64,000 bases of DNA from Eulemur rufifrons (taxonomy: Eukaryota; Chordata; Mammalia; Primates; Lemuridae): the NCBI RefSeq assembly GCF_041146395.1, contig NC_090999.1, forward strand, positions 66,283,001 through 66,347,000, written 5' to 3'. Made by a program: the position numbers and the translations under genes. Shown here piece by piece: positions 24,156 through 36,548 of this stretch (its first letter is position 1; every line of letters begins with the position of its first letter). The notes below the pieces were generated by a model. It was not told the DNA's origin and ran no database searches. It saw only the letters and a list, made by a program, of their open reading frames with translations.

Positions 24156-25348
24156 GTAGGTACGAAATGTCCAATTTTGAATCAAAAATGTAGTTTATTA
24201 TATCTCAAACAAGAAGCAGTACAATTAATCAAAGTATGTGCCTAAACTATTGATACAGTTTTGCCATCTTAATGGTAGTTTGCTTATGCCAGCAGCGAAT
24301 AAGTCTGGATAATGAAAGGTGTTTTCCACAGCTCATGGAGAATTGGATATTTTTCCTTGCAAGAAGTGGTCCAAAGCCTGGAAGAAGTGGTTTGTCAGTT
24401 GGTGCAAGGTCTGGTGAATATAATGGATGACAGAGAGTTTCCAAGTTCAGCTTCTGTAGTTTGAGCAGTGTTGTTTGTGAGACATGTGGTCGAGAGTTCT
24501 CATCATTTCATCCAATTGGTTGCAGTAGACATCTGCTGTCATCAATTGACCAGGTTTCACGAAGCTGTAGTGGATACCAGCTGGTGTAAAACCAGCACTA
24601 GACCACCAAACGCACACCATTAACTTTTTTTGATTAATATTCGAGTTTGGACTGTGTTTCAGCACTTCATATTTATCCAACCATTGTGCCAAATGCTGGC
24701 AATCGTCAAAAAGAATCCATTTTTCATCACACATAAAAATACAGTGTAGAAATGGTTCACCTTTATGTTATGACAGCAAAGAAAGGCAAGCTTTGAGATG
24801 ATTTCTCTTCTGATACTCATTTAATTCATTCAGAACCCATCTATCCAGCTTCTTTACCTTGCCCATTTGTTTCAAATGGTCCAATATTGTTGGAATAGTA
24901 ACATCAAACCTTGCTGCTAATTCATGCATAGGTTGAGATGGATTCACTTCCACTACAGCTTTCGGCTCATCATTATCCACGTTGGTTTCAGGTCACCCAC
25001 ATGGCTCATTTTCAAGATTAAACTCACCAGAATGGAACTTCTCAAACCATTGACACACTGTGCATTCATTAGCCGCATCCAAACACTTCGTTGGTATTTC
25101 AAGCTGTCTGAGCTACATTGGTTCCACGACAGAACTAATATTTGAAATAACACAAATTTTTGCCTTATCCATGGTTTCACAAAAATTGCTCAAAAAAAAT
25201 TGAAAGATAATCACAAGCCAAAATGTGCATCTGAAAGACTGAGGATGTATCTTCACAATAAAAATAGAACAAGAAGTGTCAAAGTAAAATGTCAGAGATA
25301 TCATCCGTCAAACTTAATACTTAAGGAAATCGGACATTTCATACTTAA
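24156..25348 (-). mobile_element. mariner DNA transposon (Hsmar2-like), defective
   Basis: A ~1.19-kb element with imperfect terminal inverted repeats sharing 'gaaatgtcc' nine bases in from each end, and a TA dinucleotide on both outer sides (24154-24155, 25349-25350), the expected mariner target. Minus-strand pieces of the transposase are readable: a helix-turn-helix segment (FDVTIPTILDHLKQMGKVKKLDRWV) near 24790-24920, the first catalytic Asp region (CDEKWILFD) near 24710-24730, and the third (YSPDLAPTD) near 24390-24415. Frames are broken several times. The segment that should hold the second Asp is missing near 24490. Confidence 0.88.
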
Positions 25349-27160
25349 TAAGCTAATGCATTTGTTACCATGATAACCTGTACCCATGTTATTTATGAAC
25401 ATTTCATTGTGGACAGGTGTGTGGTGTTCCAGGTAAACATGTGTATCTAGTAGCTTGATGACAATGGAAGTGTCCAATTTTATTGATGAAGACAAAATGA
25501 CATTTGATAACTGCTATTTTTCTCTAAATCATTTGTGCTTTGAAACCCAGAGCTTTATCTCCCTCTTGTACATTGATGTTGCACAGTGAAATCTTACAGC
25601 TAGTTTACAAAAGTTTCAGAAAAAGATTCATGTCCTTTTCAGTGAAATCAAATGCTCTGGGTTGGTTGCTTTTTTATTGAGAAAGGTCACCATGATGGAG
25701 CATCTCAAATTCCCAAAGTGACTCTGAGTACCTTGTTTCTTGAAGGAGCCGTATCACAGGGAAGACAAAGGTCTTCTGGATTTCTAAGCTCTGAAACTCC
25801 AGACTTGATTTCCTGATCTTATCCAGGATGTAAACACAATATTAATTCCTGCTCTTCTGAAAGTATTTTTTTTTAATTATAAACCTCCATTTAGAGAAAA
25901 TTGCTGTTTCATAGATTCAGTCTATTCTAACTAATACTAATTTGTGTTAAAGGACTAGATAAATGGCTTTGTCACTCATATTTGGATTAATGGAGCATAG
26001 ACGATAGTACCCCAGTTAAACCCCCTGGTAGATGTCACTTCCCTCCACCTGTCTTTGTGTTTCTCCTTCTTCCCCCACCTTCCCTACCCAGGACGAAACT
26101 CTCCCACTCTTCTCCTTTACCTTTCTTTTGCCATCCACGATCACTTGATTTTCATTTCATCTCCATCTCTTATTCTTTTTCTGAACTTGTTGGCTTTCTA
26201 ACCTCTCATAGAAATTGATAAAGTGAATCTTAAGAAAGAAGTAGAAAATGAGGAGAAAAATCTGGAGGAGGCTGTAGAAGAAAAGAAGATAATTGTGATT
26301 GAGGAGTATAAAATGAGAGAGAAGACAGGTTACCAAAATACTTTGAGAAACATGTGTGATACATTTTCTGGGAAGACTAGGTCTAAACAGTTTTTTGTTT
26401 TTTTTTTAATAAAAAGTACTCAGGCTAGATATGAACACACTTTTGCTGACATTGGAAAAGAACTACAGAAAATGTTCTGCTAAATGAAACATGCTACGTG
26501 GCTTCTTAATAAACTTACCTTCTTTTTGAAATAGACAAGTATAGATAAACTGTTTTTCTAGGTTATTTCTCTCCCATTATTAGGAGCTTTTTTTTTTCAG
26601 CCAAAAACGATAGTATTTATTGTCTATGACATATTCGAATAGGGCTTCACATAAAGAGTAGTTATTTAATTGAATTCAAGAGCCAGGTCATATTTTAGTA
26701 AAAGTCCTAGGTTTTACATAGTTCATTCTTGCATGGTAATGTCAATATGCTGGAGATTTTTCTCAGCTAATTCCACTCAGGTCAAGGAGCATTTAGACAA
26801 AATACCACTGAGCAAGTCACATATTACATGGCCTTGAGCCATTTGCAGTCCAAACACTTAATACCCACAAGTAAATCTTGGTTAGAATCACAGAAAGAAG
26901 GAACCATTTTTTTAATTTCCTTTTTCAAATTACCCTTTTATTGTGAAACATAACAAAATAGAAATTGTCTATTCAAAAAAAGTGAATGTGCAATCTAATT
27001 TATATGGTAAAGACCTGGGCAATCATTACATTATGTTAAAAAATACAACATTGTCAGCTATAGATTTATAATAATTTTGACATCCAATACAGCAAGTCTT
27101 CCCAACTTGTTCTTCGGGAGTGGCATGGTTCTTCTCCATCCTGTGTCATTCCATTTAAAT
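25349..27160. other. No gene recognised; one exon-like frame
   Basis: Mostly unassigned AT-rich DNA. At 26211-26483 an open, Lys/Glu-rich frame (EEKNLEEAVEEKK, then REKTGYQNTL) follows a pyrimidine-rich stretch ending in 'cctctcatag', which resembles a splice acceptor. No family is recognised, and no matching donor or neighbouring exon is apparent. Confidence 0.4.
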
Positions 27161-28010
27161 CTTATTATAGAAACAGATTCTCAAGTTCTAACAAAAATCC
27201 TTCTGGGATTTTGATTAGGATTGCATTGGATTTATAGAGCAATAGGGGTAGAATATACTTCTTTATAATATTGAGTCTTCTAATCCATGAACACCGTATA
27301 TTTGTCAATTATTTATTCAAGTTTTTTTCTCATAAAGTCCCATAATTATCTCTGTAGAAGTCTGGCGTCTTTTGGCAGATTTTTTCTAAGTATTTGATAT
27401 TTTATAATGTTGTAAATGCTCTTGTTATTTAAATTTGATTCTTTTTATATTTTGTCATTTAGAAATAAAATTGATTTTTGTATAATGATTGTTTTATCCT
27501 GCAAACTTGCCCAGCTATCTTTTTAATTCTAATAATGTAACTCTAGATTCTTTAGATTTTCTTATTGTACAAAACCATACATCTATAAATAATGATAGTT
27601 CTGGCTCTTTTTCATTCTTATACCTTTTCTTTTCTTGTCTTTTTTCCCTTGCCTTTTAGCACCAGCTAGGACTTCAGCACAATGTGAAATGGGAGTGTTG
27701 ATGGCAGACATCCTGTCTTGAAAAGGAAACTTTCGATATTTCTTTTTGTTATTCACCAAATTCTTTATAAATTTTTTATTGATACAAAATAGATGTACAT
27801 ATTTTCAGAATATATGTAACAATTTAATGCATTCATATAATTTGTAGAGAACAAATCAGTATAATTGGGATATCCATGCCATAAATATTTTGCTTTTTCT
27901 GCTTTCAATATTTTTACCATTGAGCACAATGTATGTTGTAGGTGTTTAGAGATAACTCTTTGCCCAATTAAAGGTGTTCATTGTACCCTTAGTTTACTAC
28001 GGGGTTTTAT
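27161..28010 (-). mobile_element. Two adjoining old L1 pieces, antisense
   Basis: 27161-27765 reads as reverse-complemented L1 ORF2 interior ('gggattttgattaggattgc', 'ttgagtcttctaatcc'). 27766-28010 begins again with a reversed L1 3'UTR ('tttttattgatacaaaatag'), so the order is not that of a single element. They are either two insertions or one rearranged copy. Confidence 0.7.
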
Positions 28011-28833
28011 TTTTTAAATAATGATGGAAATTGAATTTCTCAAGATCTGGGTACTAAGGTGCTCATTATTACTGGATTTTTCTTATTTCTACACCTTTTT
28101 AGTGAACGGAGTTAGGATATATAGGAATGGATACACTCACATGTGTACACAGATCTCTATTTCTATATCCATCCTCTGTGTGTGTGTGTATCCACAAGTT
28201 TATAACTGATACCTCCAATTCGAATCCAACACCACAGGGTTCATTCCAGCCTTCCTCATTTCCTTATTTGTAATTCTGTTCTCCAACAAGAGACACCTGG
28301 ATCTCATTATCCACAGTATAGTTGCTTGTTTTCTCAGTCACGGAGTACACATAAAGTAATTTTAGAATTTCTAGCACATACCCCTGTGAAAAACAAATTT
28401 ACTAACTAGAGTACTATGCTTGTATACAGTTCCTTTTGTCCTTAACCTTAGGGTTATTGTGAAAGTATCATTTTGCAAAGTTGCTTAGGTTTGTTGTTCT
28501 CTTCCTCCAACCTCACGCCTTCAGTGTGATAATATTATTGATTTGTATTTCAGTCAGGTGCCTTTGTTCCCGTTTGTATTCCATTTGAGGTTGCTTTCAC
28601 ATCCTAGATGCATTAAATTTGTAAAATTCTGAAGTACAATAAAACTTTGACATAAAATGAGTGTGAAACATGACCATGGTTCTAAAAGTCAGAACTATAT
28701 GAAAGGGCACTGTTGGAGCAGGACACTGATCACTCCTGCCCAGTCTCAGTCCTTCATGCTTGCTACCCCATTCCCACTCACCTTTGTAGATAACCTGTCT
28801 CATTGTTTTCTGTTCTATCCTTCCTGGGTTTTT
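28011..28833. other. No gene recognised
   Basis: Unassigned AT-rich sequence with a (GT)n run near 28176-28188. Nothing supports coding. Confidence 0.5.
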
Positions 28834-28991
28834 TGTTGTTGTTGTTGTTGCGGTGGTGGTGGTGGTGGTGGTGGTTGTTGTTTTGCATAGAGGAACAGAT
28901 AAATACATTGTATCTCATATCCCATCTCTCTTACAAGATAGCTTACCATACATACTCTTTTGTACTTTTTTTTTTTTTTTTTTTTTTTTTT
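28834..28991. repeat. (TTG)n(GTG)n microsatellite and a T26 run
   Basis: TTG units (28834-28850) change into GTG/GGT units (28852-28874) and back to TTG. About 85 bases later lies a run of 26 T (28966-28991). Repetitive Cys/Gly/Val or Pro/Gln frames here are artefacts. Confidence 0.9.
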
Positions 28992-29139
28992 GGGCAAATC
29001 TTTTATTTTCCCCATTTAGAAGATGTCTGGAGGGATGCTTACTATCACAATAGGGGTGTGTCCAAATTCGGGGGATCGGTAAGGAGATTAAATAATCTGA
29101 TACAATAGTGATATATGTCTGCCTGGGTTGGCTCTTATA

Positions 29140-30236
29140 ATTTATCATTTTTATTTTTAATTTAATGAAGCTTTATAATTTTCACACATTCAAAAACAAC
29201 ATTATGATATATTTCATATTTATTGCACTTTTTCTGATGTCTGTTATATTTCATGTTCTGTAGTAGTTCTTAGAGCTACTTGAAGTTATTTTTTTTTTTT
29301 TATACTTAGTGATATCCTGGAAGCCACTATATCAACTCATAAATATCTTCCTCATTTATTTTTTTACTGCTGCACAGTACTCCATAATTTACTCAATCAC
29401 CTTCCCTTACAGAGATTTATACTATCTCCAATATTTTTCAATGCAAACAATACAATAATGAATAACCTTTTGCATGTGTATTTGTATGGTTGGAGGTATA
29501 AATCTCTAGAAGCGGGATTGCCTGATCCACAGGTAAATGCCCATAAAACTTTGCTAGAAATGATCAAATTCTCCTAGAACGGTTGTACCAGTTTGCATTG
29601 CACCAACAATGTGGGATAGAGTTTCCCTACACAGCCTTGCCAAAAGAGTATGTTGTCATACATTTTAACAGTTGAGTTGCTGATCTAATAGGTAAGAAAT
29701 GTTATCTCAGTGTCTCAATTTTTATTTGTATAATTGTTAGTGATTTTGAACATCTTTTTGTATGCTTAAGGGCTATTTTCATATTTCTGTGAACTGTCTC
29801 TCATGTCTTTTCTCCATTTGCTATTCATTTTTAGCTCTTTATCCCTTAAGTTGTAAGAGTTCTTTGTACATTAGGAATGTTGGTTCTTGGCCTGTGATAT
29901 ATGTTGAAAATATGTTCTCTTAGTGTATCAGTTGTCTTTTGACTTTGATTATGGTGTATTTTTGGCCACACACAAATATTTGTTGTTATTAAATTTATTA
30001 ATTATGTCTCTTATTCCCTCTGAATTTTGAAACAGAAAGACTTCCCTTATAATGAGATTTAAAGGAAAAATTGCTCATGTTTTTCCTCTAGTATTTGTAA
30101 GGTTTTATTCTTTACATTTTGGTCCCTAATCCTTTTGGAGTTCGTTCATGTATATGAATCTAATTTTTTCCAAATGCCTACTCAATTTTCTCAATACCAT
30201 TTATTTAAAAGACCACTCATCTAAATGCATTATAGT
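29140..30236 (-). mobile_element. Old L1 (L1M type), antisense
   Basis: Diagnostic reversed L1M blocks in order: 'ctgctgcacagtactcc', 'caatgaataacc'-like sequence, 'gtaccagtttgcattgcacc', 'gtatctcagtg'-like, 'tctgtgaactgtctc', 'tttgacttt' and 'ccaatttttccaaatg'-like sequence near 30165. The left boundary is uncertain. No frame remains open. Confidence 0.7.
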
Positions 30237-30237
30237 A

Positions 30238-30280
30238 CCCTGGACATTAGTGTCCAGGGATCCTGGACATTAGTGTCCAG
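30238..30280. repeat. Tandemly doubled palindrome
   Basis: 'ccctggaca-ttag-tgtccaggg' is a perfect 9-bp inverted repeat with a 4-base loop. After one base a second copy with 7-bp arms ('ctggaca-ttag-tgtccag') follows. The period is 22 bases. It lies at the edge of the old L1. Confidence 0.9.
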
Positions 30281-30456
30281 ACCTCTCTGTCCTCTTGGTA
30301 ATGTGTGAATAACATCTTTTAAAAAAATTATGGTGTGCAATTTAAATGATATACCTATACACTATGGTAAGCCTTTAATAAATGCTAGTTTTCTTTCTAT
30401 TAAATAATTGCTATCTGTTGACTTGGTGTATCTAGATGAAACGTGTATATCTAGAG

Positions 30457-30630
30457 CAGCAATTCTCAAATAGTAATGTTTATTAAAAAAAATCACCTGG
30501 GATGCTGGTTAAAATGCATATTAAATGATCCTATCCTTAGGATATTCTGATTCAGTTGAGTCTGGCTCAGCCGAGAAATATGCATTATATCCAGACCCAT
30601 GTATGATTTGGGGACCACAGACCAAGAAGC
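30457..30630 (+). mobile_element. MER5A-type hAT-Charlie element
   Basis: 'attctcaaatagtaatg', 'aaaatcacctgggatgctgg', 'gatattctgattcagttg' and 'ggggaccaca' follow MER5A order. The 3' terminus is decayed and a clear 8-bp duplication is not seen. Confidence 0.75.
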
Positions 30631-32339
30631 ATTAGCCTTAGGGGTGTGCCTATCTTGTCCAATCCCACTGTAATGACTACAAATATGTAAAGATTATAAC
30701 CTAGGTAGGGTCATAAATCACATTATAAAAACTATTTTTACCTTAGTTACAGAGCAATATGTCTATGACAAAATGCTGAAGATTTCAAAAGTAAAAGTGC
30801 AAGTACTGTTGATTCAGTTGATTTGAATAGATAATTTTTGAGACAGATCATGAAGAAAATTAGGAGTGAGTCTGTAAAAGGGGCAGTTTTGTTTGTGTTT
30901 AATGGCTCTTGGGTATGTTAATGTGCTGCTCACACTCACACATCCTCCCCTAGGAACTGACAACACAGAGGAGAAAGGTAGAAAGATGCATATTTTTATT
31001 GGTCTTCCAAGGACAGTTGAAGGAGATAAAAGATAAAGGGGACCTATTCTAGAAGAGGTATCCTTAAGCTGCAGTAAAACTAAAAATACTATGTGCTTGA
31101 CTTACACAGAAACTTAAATTTTATGCCAGAAAATCTGTCCCCAGCTACTGACTTCAATAAACAGATTGATGACTAAAACACATGTAGTGTTTAGAACCTA
31201 TTACAGAAGAATACTGTCTCTATGTCTCGTGCTCCAATACTGAAATAGACAGCAGGTGACAAGGAGACCATAGCTATGATTCATTCATGAGTATTGTGTC
31301 TAAAAGTAATTTTTGTAGCAGCTCAACCACTGAGCGATTTCAAATTTCTAAATAGATGGTAAAGTACATCAGCGTGATTAAATGCACTCCCACAAGAACA
31401 AGTGTTTGTTCTCAATATCATCATGTAGCCTGTACAACTCTAATTTGAGAGTGTAGACGTTCAAAAACACCTGTCACAATACCTTGAACATGATTATGCT
31501 TTGTGCGGTGAGATGGTGAGTGGAAAGCTCAGGCTGTTGATTGAAAAGCAAAATATGCAGTGGTCTCCTCCCTCCAATAAGGATTTAACTGCCAAAGTAT
31601 TGTTTTTTTCTATTGGCTGGGAATTTTTAAAGATCAGAGACTAATAGTTTGCATATATAGAAAATTTGGTTTAACCCAGTTGGATCACTTCCCAGGTTGG
31701 TGACTTTGAGGAGTCAATTACAAACTGAGGTAAGAACTCCCCTTGTCTCTTACCAATGGGGAAAAAGGATTACATTATGTGCAAATTACACACACACACA
31801 TATATACCTATATGAACATGATTTACATCAGATACTGTTTTCTAGTTTGGGGATGACATGTGGTCTTTTGAAGACCATCCCTATAAAGGAGCATCTCACA
31901 CATAATAGAAAAGGAGAAGAGGGTAAACAGATATATGCATTTCATGTTTATAGAAATTTTCCAAGTAAGATACATGCTTCAGGGACTTCAAAATTATTGT
32001 AAACATGATGTGAATTAAAACGTAAAACATATTACTTTTTTTAATAAATCGGTGCGATATCTACCTTGTTCTATTTCATTATAGTTCAGACTTTTCCACT
32101 ATGACCCTCCTTGGCAGGACCCAAGATCCCATGTCCAGGTACCCAACTCATTTCCTACTTGCTTGTGGAAAAATTAAGTAGGTGAAAACAAAGAACACTA
32201 GATAAGAAAACACACAGAAAGAGAGAGAAAGAGTATTCTGATTTTAGAAATGGTAAAATGGATGATTCATATTGAAACCACACAACACAGACATATAAAG
32301 TCTAGTTGTCAGTTTCAGTCTAAAACGTTGATTCTTGAC
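30631..32339. other. No gene recognised
   Basis: AT-rich unassigned DNA. A short (CA)n/(TA)n patch lies near 31790-31806. A 101-codon frame at 31697-32002 has no recognisable domain. Confidence 0.5.
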
Positions 32340-32905
32340 ACACCCATGGCTGAAGAATGACCAGACATGCCTAAGTTAGTCAAGCATGAAAATGAGGTTT
32401 ATTGAGGAGAGAAAAATAGGATTATAGGGCAAGAGCAAGATATATATAGGATTACAGAGCATGATACATACCCCACAGATGACGACCAGACCCATTGTCA
32501 CAGCAAAGGGAGAGCAAAAGGAAGGATGCAAAAAGGGGTTGGCTATGGTCTGTGTCTTGTTTTATAGTGCCCGGATAGGGACCTCCCCACAGTTCAAATG
32601 TCACCATAGAACCACTTTGATTGGACAGTTAGGGAACTTCATGACCTGAATCTTTCTGTGCAAGTGGGTTAGGTCACTTTTTGGACTTTATGGTACCTAT
32701 GCCGCTTGGTCCGTGGGCTAGAGAGTCCCTGCATTCCTTTGCAGTTGGCCTGCCAAGTTCTGATTGGCAGATTTGAAGGGTATTCCTCCTCCCCCAGGTA
32801 TGGAGAATTAGGGTGGGGCAGGACCAAGATCAGGGCAACAGCACCCACTTTCATCCCTAGGAGACCCGGAATCCCTCACTATCTACCTAACAGAGCAATC
32901 AGAGA
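32340..32905 (-). mobile_element. LTR-like segment, antisense, family unknown
   Basis: The base composition differs from both flanks, and the reverse strand carries an AATAAACC signal ('ggtttatt' at 32395-32402). The length (~560 bases) and TG near the left edge fit a solo LTR. I could not find a convincing short target duplication, so this is tentative. Confidence 0.35.
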
Positions 32906-35096
32906 AATTATAGAATTATGGGCCAAAAATATTGTTGATGTACACATGCATCACCATGCACTATAGCAGCAACCAAACTACCAGAATAAATAAACAGATA
33001 ATGATGCAGCTAAAACAATAATATATTAGAATGGAAAGACAAGAAGAACAGAGCCTGAAAATCACATCTATTTTAAGACATCACTGGTGCTGTATCAAGA
33101 CCAGATTTCTGGCATTCAAGTTATGTATATGCGTGAAATATTTTAACTCTACCACATTACATAGCACTGTGTGTCATCTGGTCTTCATAGTAGAACAGGA
33201 AATTTAAGTCCTCAGTGTGCTTGGTCAATGTGCTAATTTATTTTATGAATATCATGTATAAGTAACTCTAACAACTCACCCATTAACATTGTTGTAAATA
33301 GCCTTAGGTCCTATGTGAAAATGAAAGTTTATAGATTTGTGTATCCCTTACAGGGACTTGCTTTTTACGAGAGGTGTGAGATGTATTAGTAGCCTACTTA
33401 TGGCCTTTGAGCTTACTTTAAGAGTCAGTGGTCTACATTGCCAAAGGGAAAGTGCCTAATTGTTTTAAAAAATACTGTAGCCATAAATCTAATGTATGCA
33501 GATGTTGCAAATTGTTTGACTGGATAGTTTCACATTGTCAAGAGCTTAGTGAGAGTTGGTGCTCAGAAAAACCAGTTAAACTGAACTTAGGGCCTCTTCT
33601 CACAAAAACACATTCCAAAGTTGAGAAGAACTTTGAGGTCATGGAGGCGGGACATTTCCTTACAATAGTTACAACAGCCTTGCAGCCAGGTTAGACACAG
33701 ACTTGGAGATGTTTGTAATTGTGTTAGGATCTGAGGGTCACAGTAGCTCTAGGTGACTTGACTAATATCACAAACCAGATTGAAGGCAGGTCAAATTTGC
33801 ACAGGGCTGTAATTTTCAAACATTACATCAGTAACTTCCAGAGTCATACATCAGGTATCAGCTGACAGAGAATAAGACATTTACCTATTTCCCAGAAAAT
33901 TCACACTGAAGCGATACTTCATCTTACACCTACATATCTCCCTGCGATTACCATAATATCCCTGGATTTCCTCAGTCTCCAGCCAAATTACATTCCATTT
34001 CATCTTTTCACAATCAAATTACAATTAAAAAATTAATTTTTCTTGAACTAGCCAAATAATTACTACAGGTATGGTCAGAGGAAGTAGTATAACATAAATT
34101 GAGATGCCTGGCATTTTGGTATAAAAATGCCTGCTATACACAGACTGAAGAATTTAGGGTTGTCACAGACACTGAAAACTTTCTTAATCTGGAAAACTGA
34201 TTTGCTGCACAGCATCTGTTTCCAGTCCATTCCTGACTGTTACTGAATTTTAGAGCCAGCTTGACTGAGATCAAAGGAATACCTTAAGTGATACACATAA
34301 AATTATTCAAGACATTGGTCTTATTTCAAACAAAAATAAGATTTCAATTATCTGGTCTTTTGCCTCGTCTACTATCTTTTAATGAATAAGAAGTTACCTT
34401 TTCAGATGAAGTGTGTGTATGTGCGTGTGTGCATGTGTGTGTGGTTTGCATTTCCATATTAGACTGGATAAGCCTTTAAATTTAGCTTACATTTTTTCCT
34501 ACTATTTCTTAGACACGCAGCTAAAGACACATTCAATTCCATGCCACCTTACCTGGGTAACTAACCACAGCTATTATTTTAAAGTTATCTACAACACCTC
34601 CCAACCTCTAGCTTTTACTCTCTAATGGAAAATGAAATTGTTTGCTTCACTGCTGTATACTCTGAATTCCTTGACATTCTGATTCAGGCAGGAAGATTTC
34701 CTTGACTCTTTACCTGGCCTTTAGCAGTATTTGATGTGGCAATGAAACACTCAGTCCCCCTTCTCAAACTGGGGTCTACCATTCCCATGGTATTTTAACA
34801 TCAAAATAAGAAAGAGCTGTCAGCAGATGTGAGTTGTGGATACAAGCTCCAAAGAAGAGATATACTCAATTGTGGAACTGCCTAAAAATCCAATGCTATG
34901 ATTAGATCTGATCTGGAAGGATAGCAAATACATGGTGAGCTGCCTCAATTCCTCCCTCCCACGTTTATGGAAGATGTCTTTCATCCATCACATCCATCTT
35001 TGCTGTGGCAGCTCTATGGCAGCAGGGATTGTTTGACCGATTTATTGGTTAATTGATTTTGCTACTTTGTGTATTGCTATATTCTCAGGATTCAGA
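32906..35096. other. No gene recognised; GT-rich patch
   Basis: Unassigned sequence with a GT-rich simple repeat at about 34410-34443. Frames at 33428-33694 and 34413-34625 lack motifs. Confidence 0.5.
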
Positions 35097-35745
35097 TGTC
35101 AAAGGAAAAGAAGCCAAACTCTGTAACATAATTTAAAGGTTTCTTCTGAGCCAAATTTGAGGACCGTGGCCCAGAGCCACACCCAAGAAGCCTTGAGCAA
35201 GTGCACTTCCAGTGGTTGGGTTACAGTTTGGTTTTTATACATTTCAGGGAGACAGGGATTATAGGTAAAGTCATAAATAATACATGAAAGACATACATTG
35301 GTTTGGCCCAAAAAGGTGGGACATCTCAAAGCAGGGGCTTATAAGTTACAAGTGAGTTTAAAGACTCTTTGACTTGTAATTGGTTAAAGAAATGAAGCTT
35401 TGTTTAAAGGCTTGGAACGTTTTAAATTAAGATAAGGAGTCTGTTAATCAAGCTGGGCACAGTGGCACGGGCTTGTAGTTCCATCTACTCAGGAGTCTGT
35501 TAATCAGAGACAAGCTACTGGCCATGTATTTGTTGTATAAACTGAGGACCTGCAGGTTAGTCTTGTATAGCCTTAGGCCTGTTAACGAGATATAAAGGAT
35601 GTCTACAAAAAGGGAGGGGGCATGATGAGGCATGTCTGACCTCCCTTCTAACGGCCAGTTACTCAGTTTTAGGGTATCCTGTTGGCCACGAGGGGGCCCA
35701 GTCAACCAGTGGTGGGGAGCCTTAAGATTTTATTTAGTTCCCAAA
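35097..35745 (-). mobile_element. Endogenous retroviral LTR-like sequence, antisense
   Basis: The opening 'tgtcaaaggaaaag', 'cataatttaaaggtttctt', 'gtttttatacatttcaggg' and 'acatacattggtttggccc' blocks match a primate LTR type I know by sequence but cannot name with certainty. No retroviral gene is attached. It contains the small 7SL-like insertion at 35451-35490. Confidence 0.5.
35451..35490 (+). mobile_element. 40-bp tailless 7SL/Alu 5'-end insertion
   Basis: The 40 bases, 'agctgggcacagtggc' onward, align without gaps to the first ~39 bases of 7SL RNA/Alu ('gccgggcgcggtggc...'), with mostly transition-type changes. The insert is flanked by the exact 16-bp duplication 'aggagtctgttaatca' (35435-35450 and 35491-35506). 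There is no poly(A). It therefore looks like a tailless retropseudogene. Confidence 0.82.
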
Positions 35746-36114
35746 GAATAGCACATTCTGTGTACATACCACATATCACCTAGCAGGCATTCAATAAATA
35801 ATGGTTGAATAAATGGAATAAATTACTCAAATGTAGCTTCAGAATCCTTTGCAACACAACACTCTAAGCAAGCAAGATAAGATCCATTTGCCATCCTTGA
35901 ATACTGGATTCTTACAAACTAACCTCATTGTGAGGAGACAGAATGTGGAAGCAGCCAACCGTAAGCTCACAAAGCAGCAAGTATTTTCTGGCTCTGATCT
36001 ATCCCATGTTATGGCTCTAGGTCTGGCCTTCCTTCTCTGAGGAAAATACTAAGGTTGGTAACTCTAACATAAGAAGGCTCAGTGCAAATCTAAACAAGGT
36101 AGGCACAACCATTA

Positions 36115-36548
36115 TGTTAGATTCCTAGCACTGCATAACAAATTGCTAACTGGCTGTGGCTTACAAAATAGAAATATATACTGTCCTGGTTCTTGAAACT
36201 AGAAGTCTGAAATCAAGATGCCATGAGTACCAAGCTCCCTCAATGAAAGAAGGCTTCCTTGCCTTTTTTCCAGTGTGTGGTGGCCTCGGGCATTCCTCGA
36301 CTTGTGGCAGCGTAACTCCAATCTCTTCTTTCATAGTCACGTGGTCTTCTTCCCTGTGTAGGTCTCTGTGTGTCCCAGTCTCCCTCTACCTTCTCTTTAG
36401 ACACCAGTCATTGGATTATGGACTGCCCTAATCCAGTAGGATTTCATCTTAACTTGATTACAAAGACCCTATTTCCAAATAAGGTCACATTCACAGGTAC
36501 CAGGAGTTAGGATTGGAACACATCTTTTTGGAGGACATTCACTACAAC
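36115..36548 (-). mobile_element. MLT1-like MaLR LTR, antisense
   Basis: Reverse-complement MLT1 landmarks appear in order: 'gcataacaaattgc', 'cttgaaactagaagtctg', 'atttccaaataaggtcac' and 'aggagttaggattgg'. The ~430-base length is normal for a solo MaLR LTR. Confidence 0.75.

Noticed and set aside
32461..32966. Short frames within the LTR-like segment that might be retroviral genes
   Set aside because: No gag, pol or env motifs are visible and the frames run on both strands.
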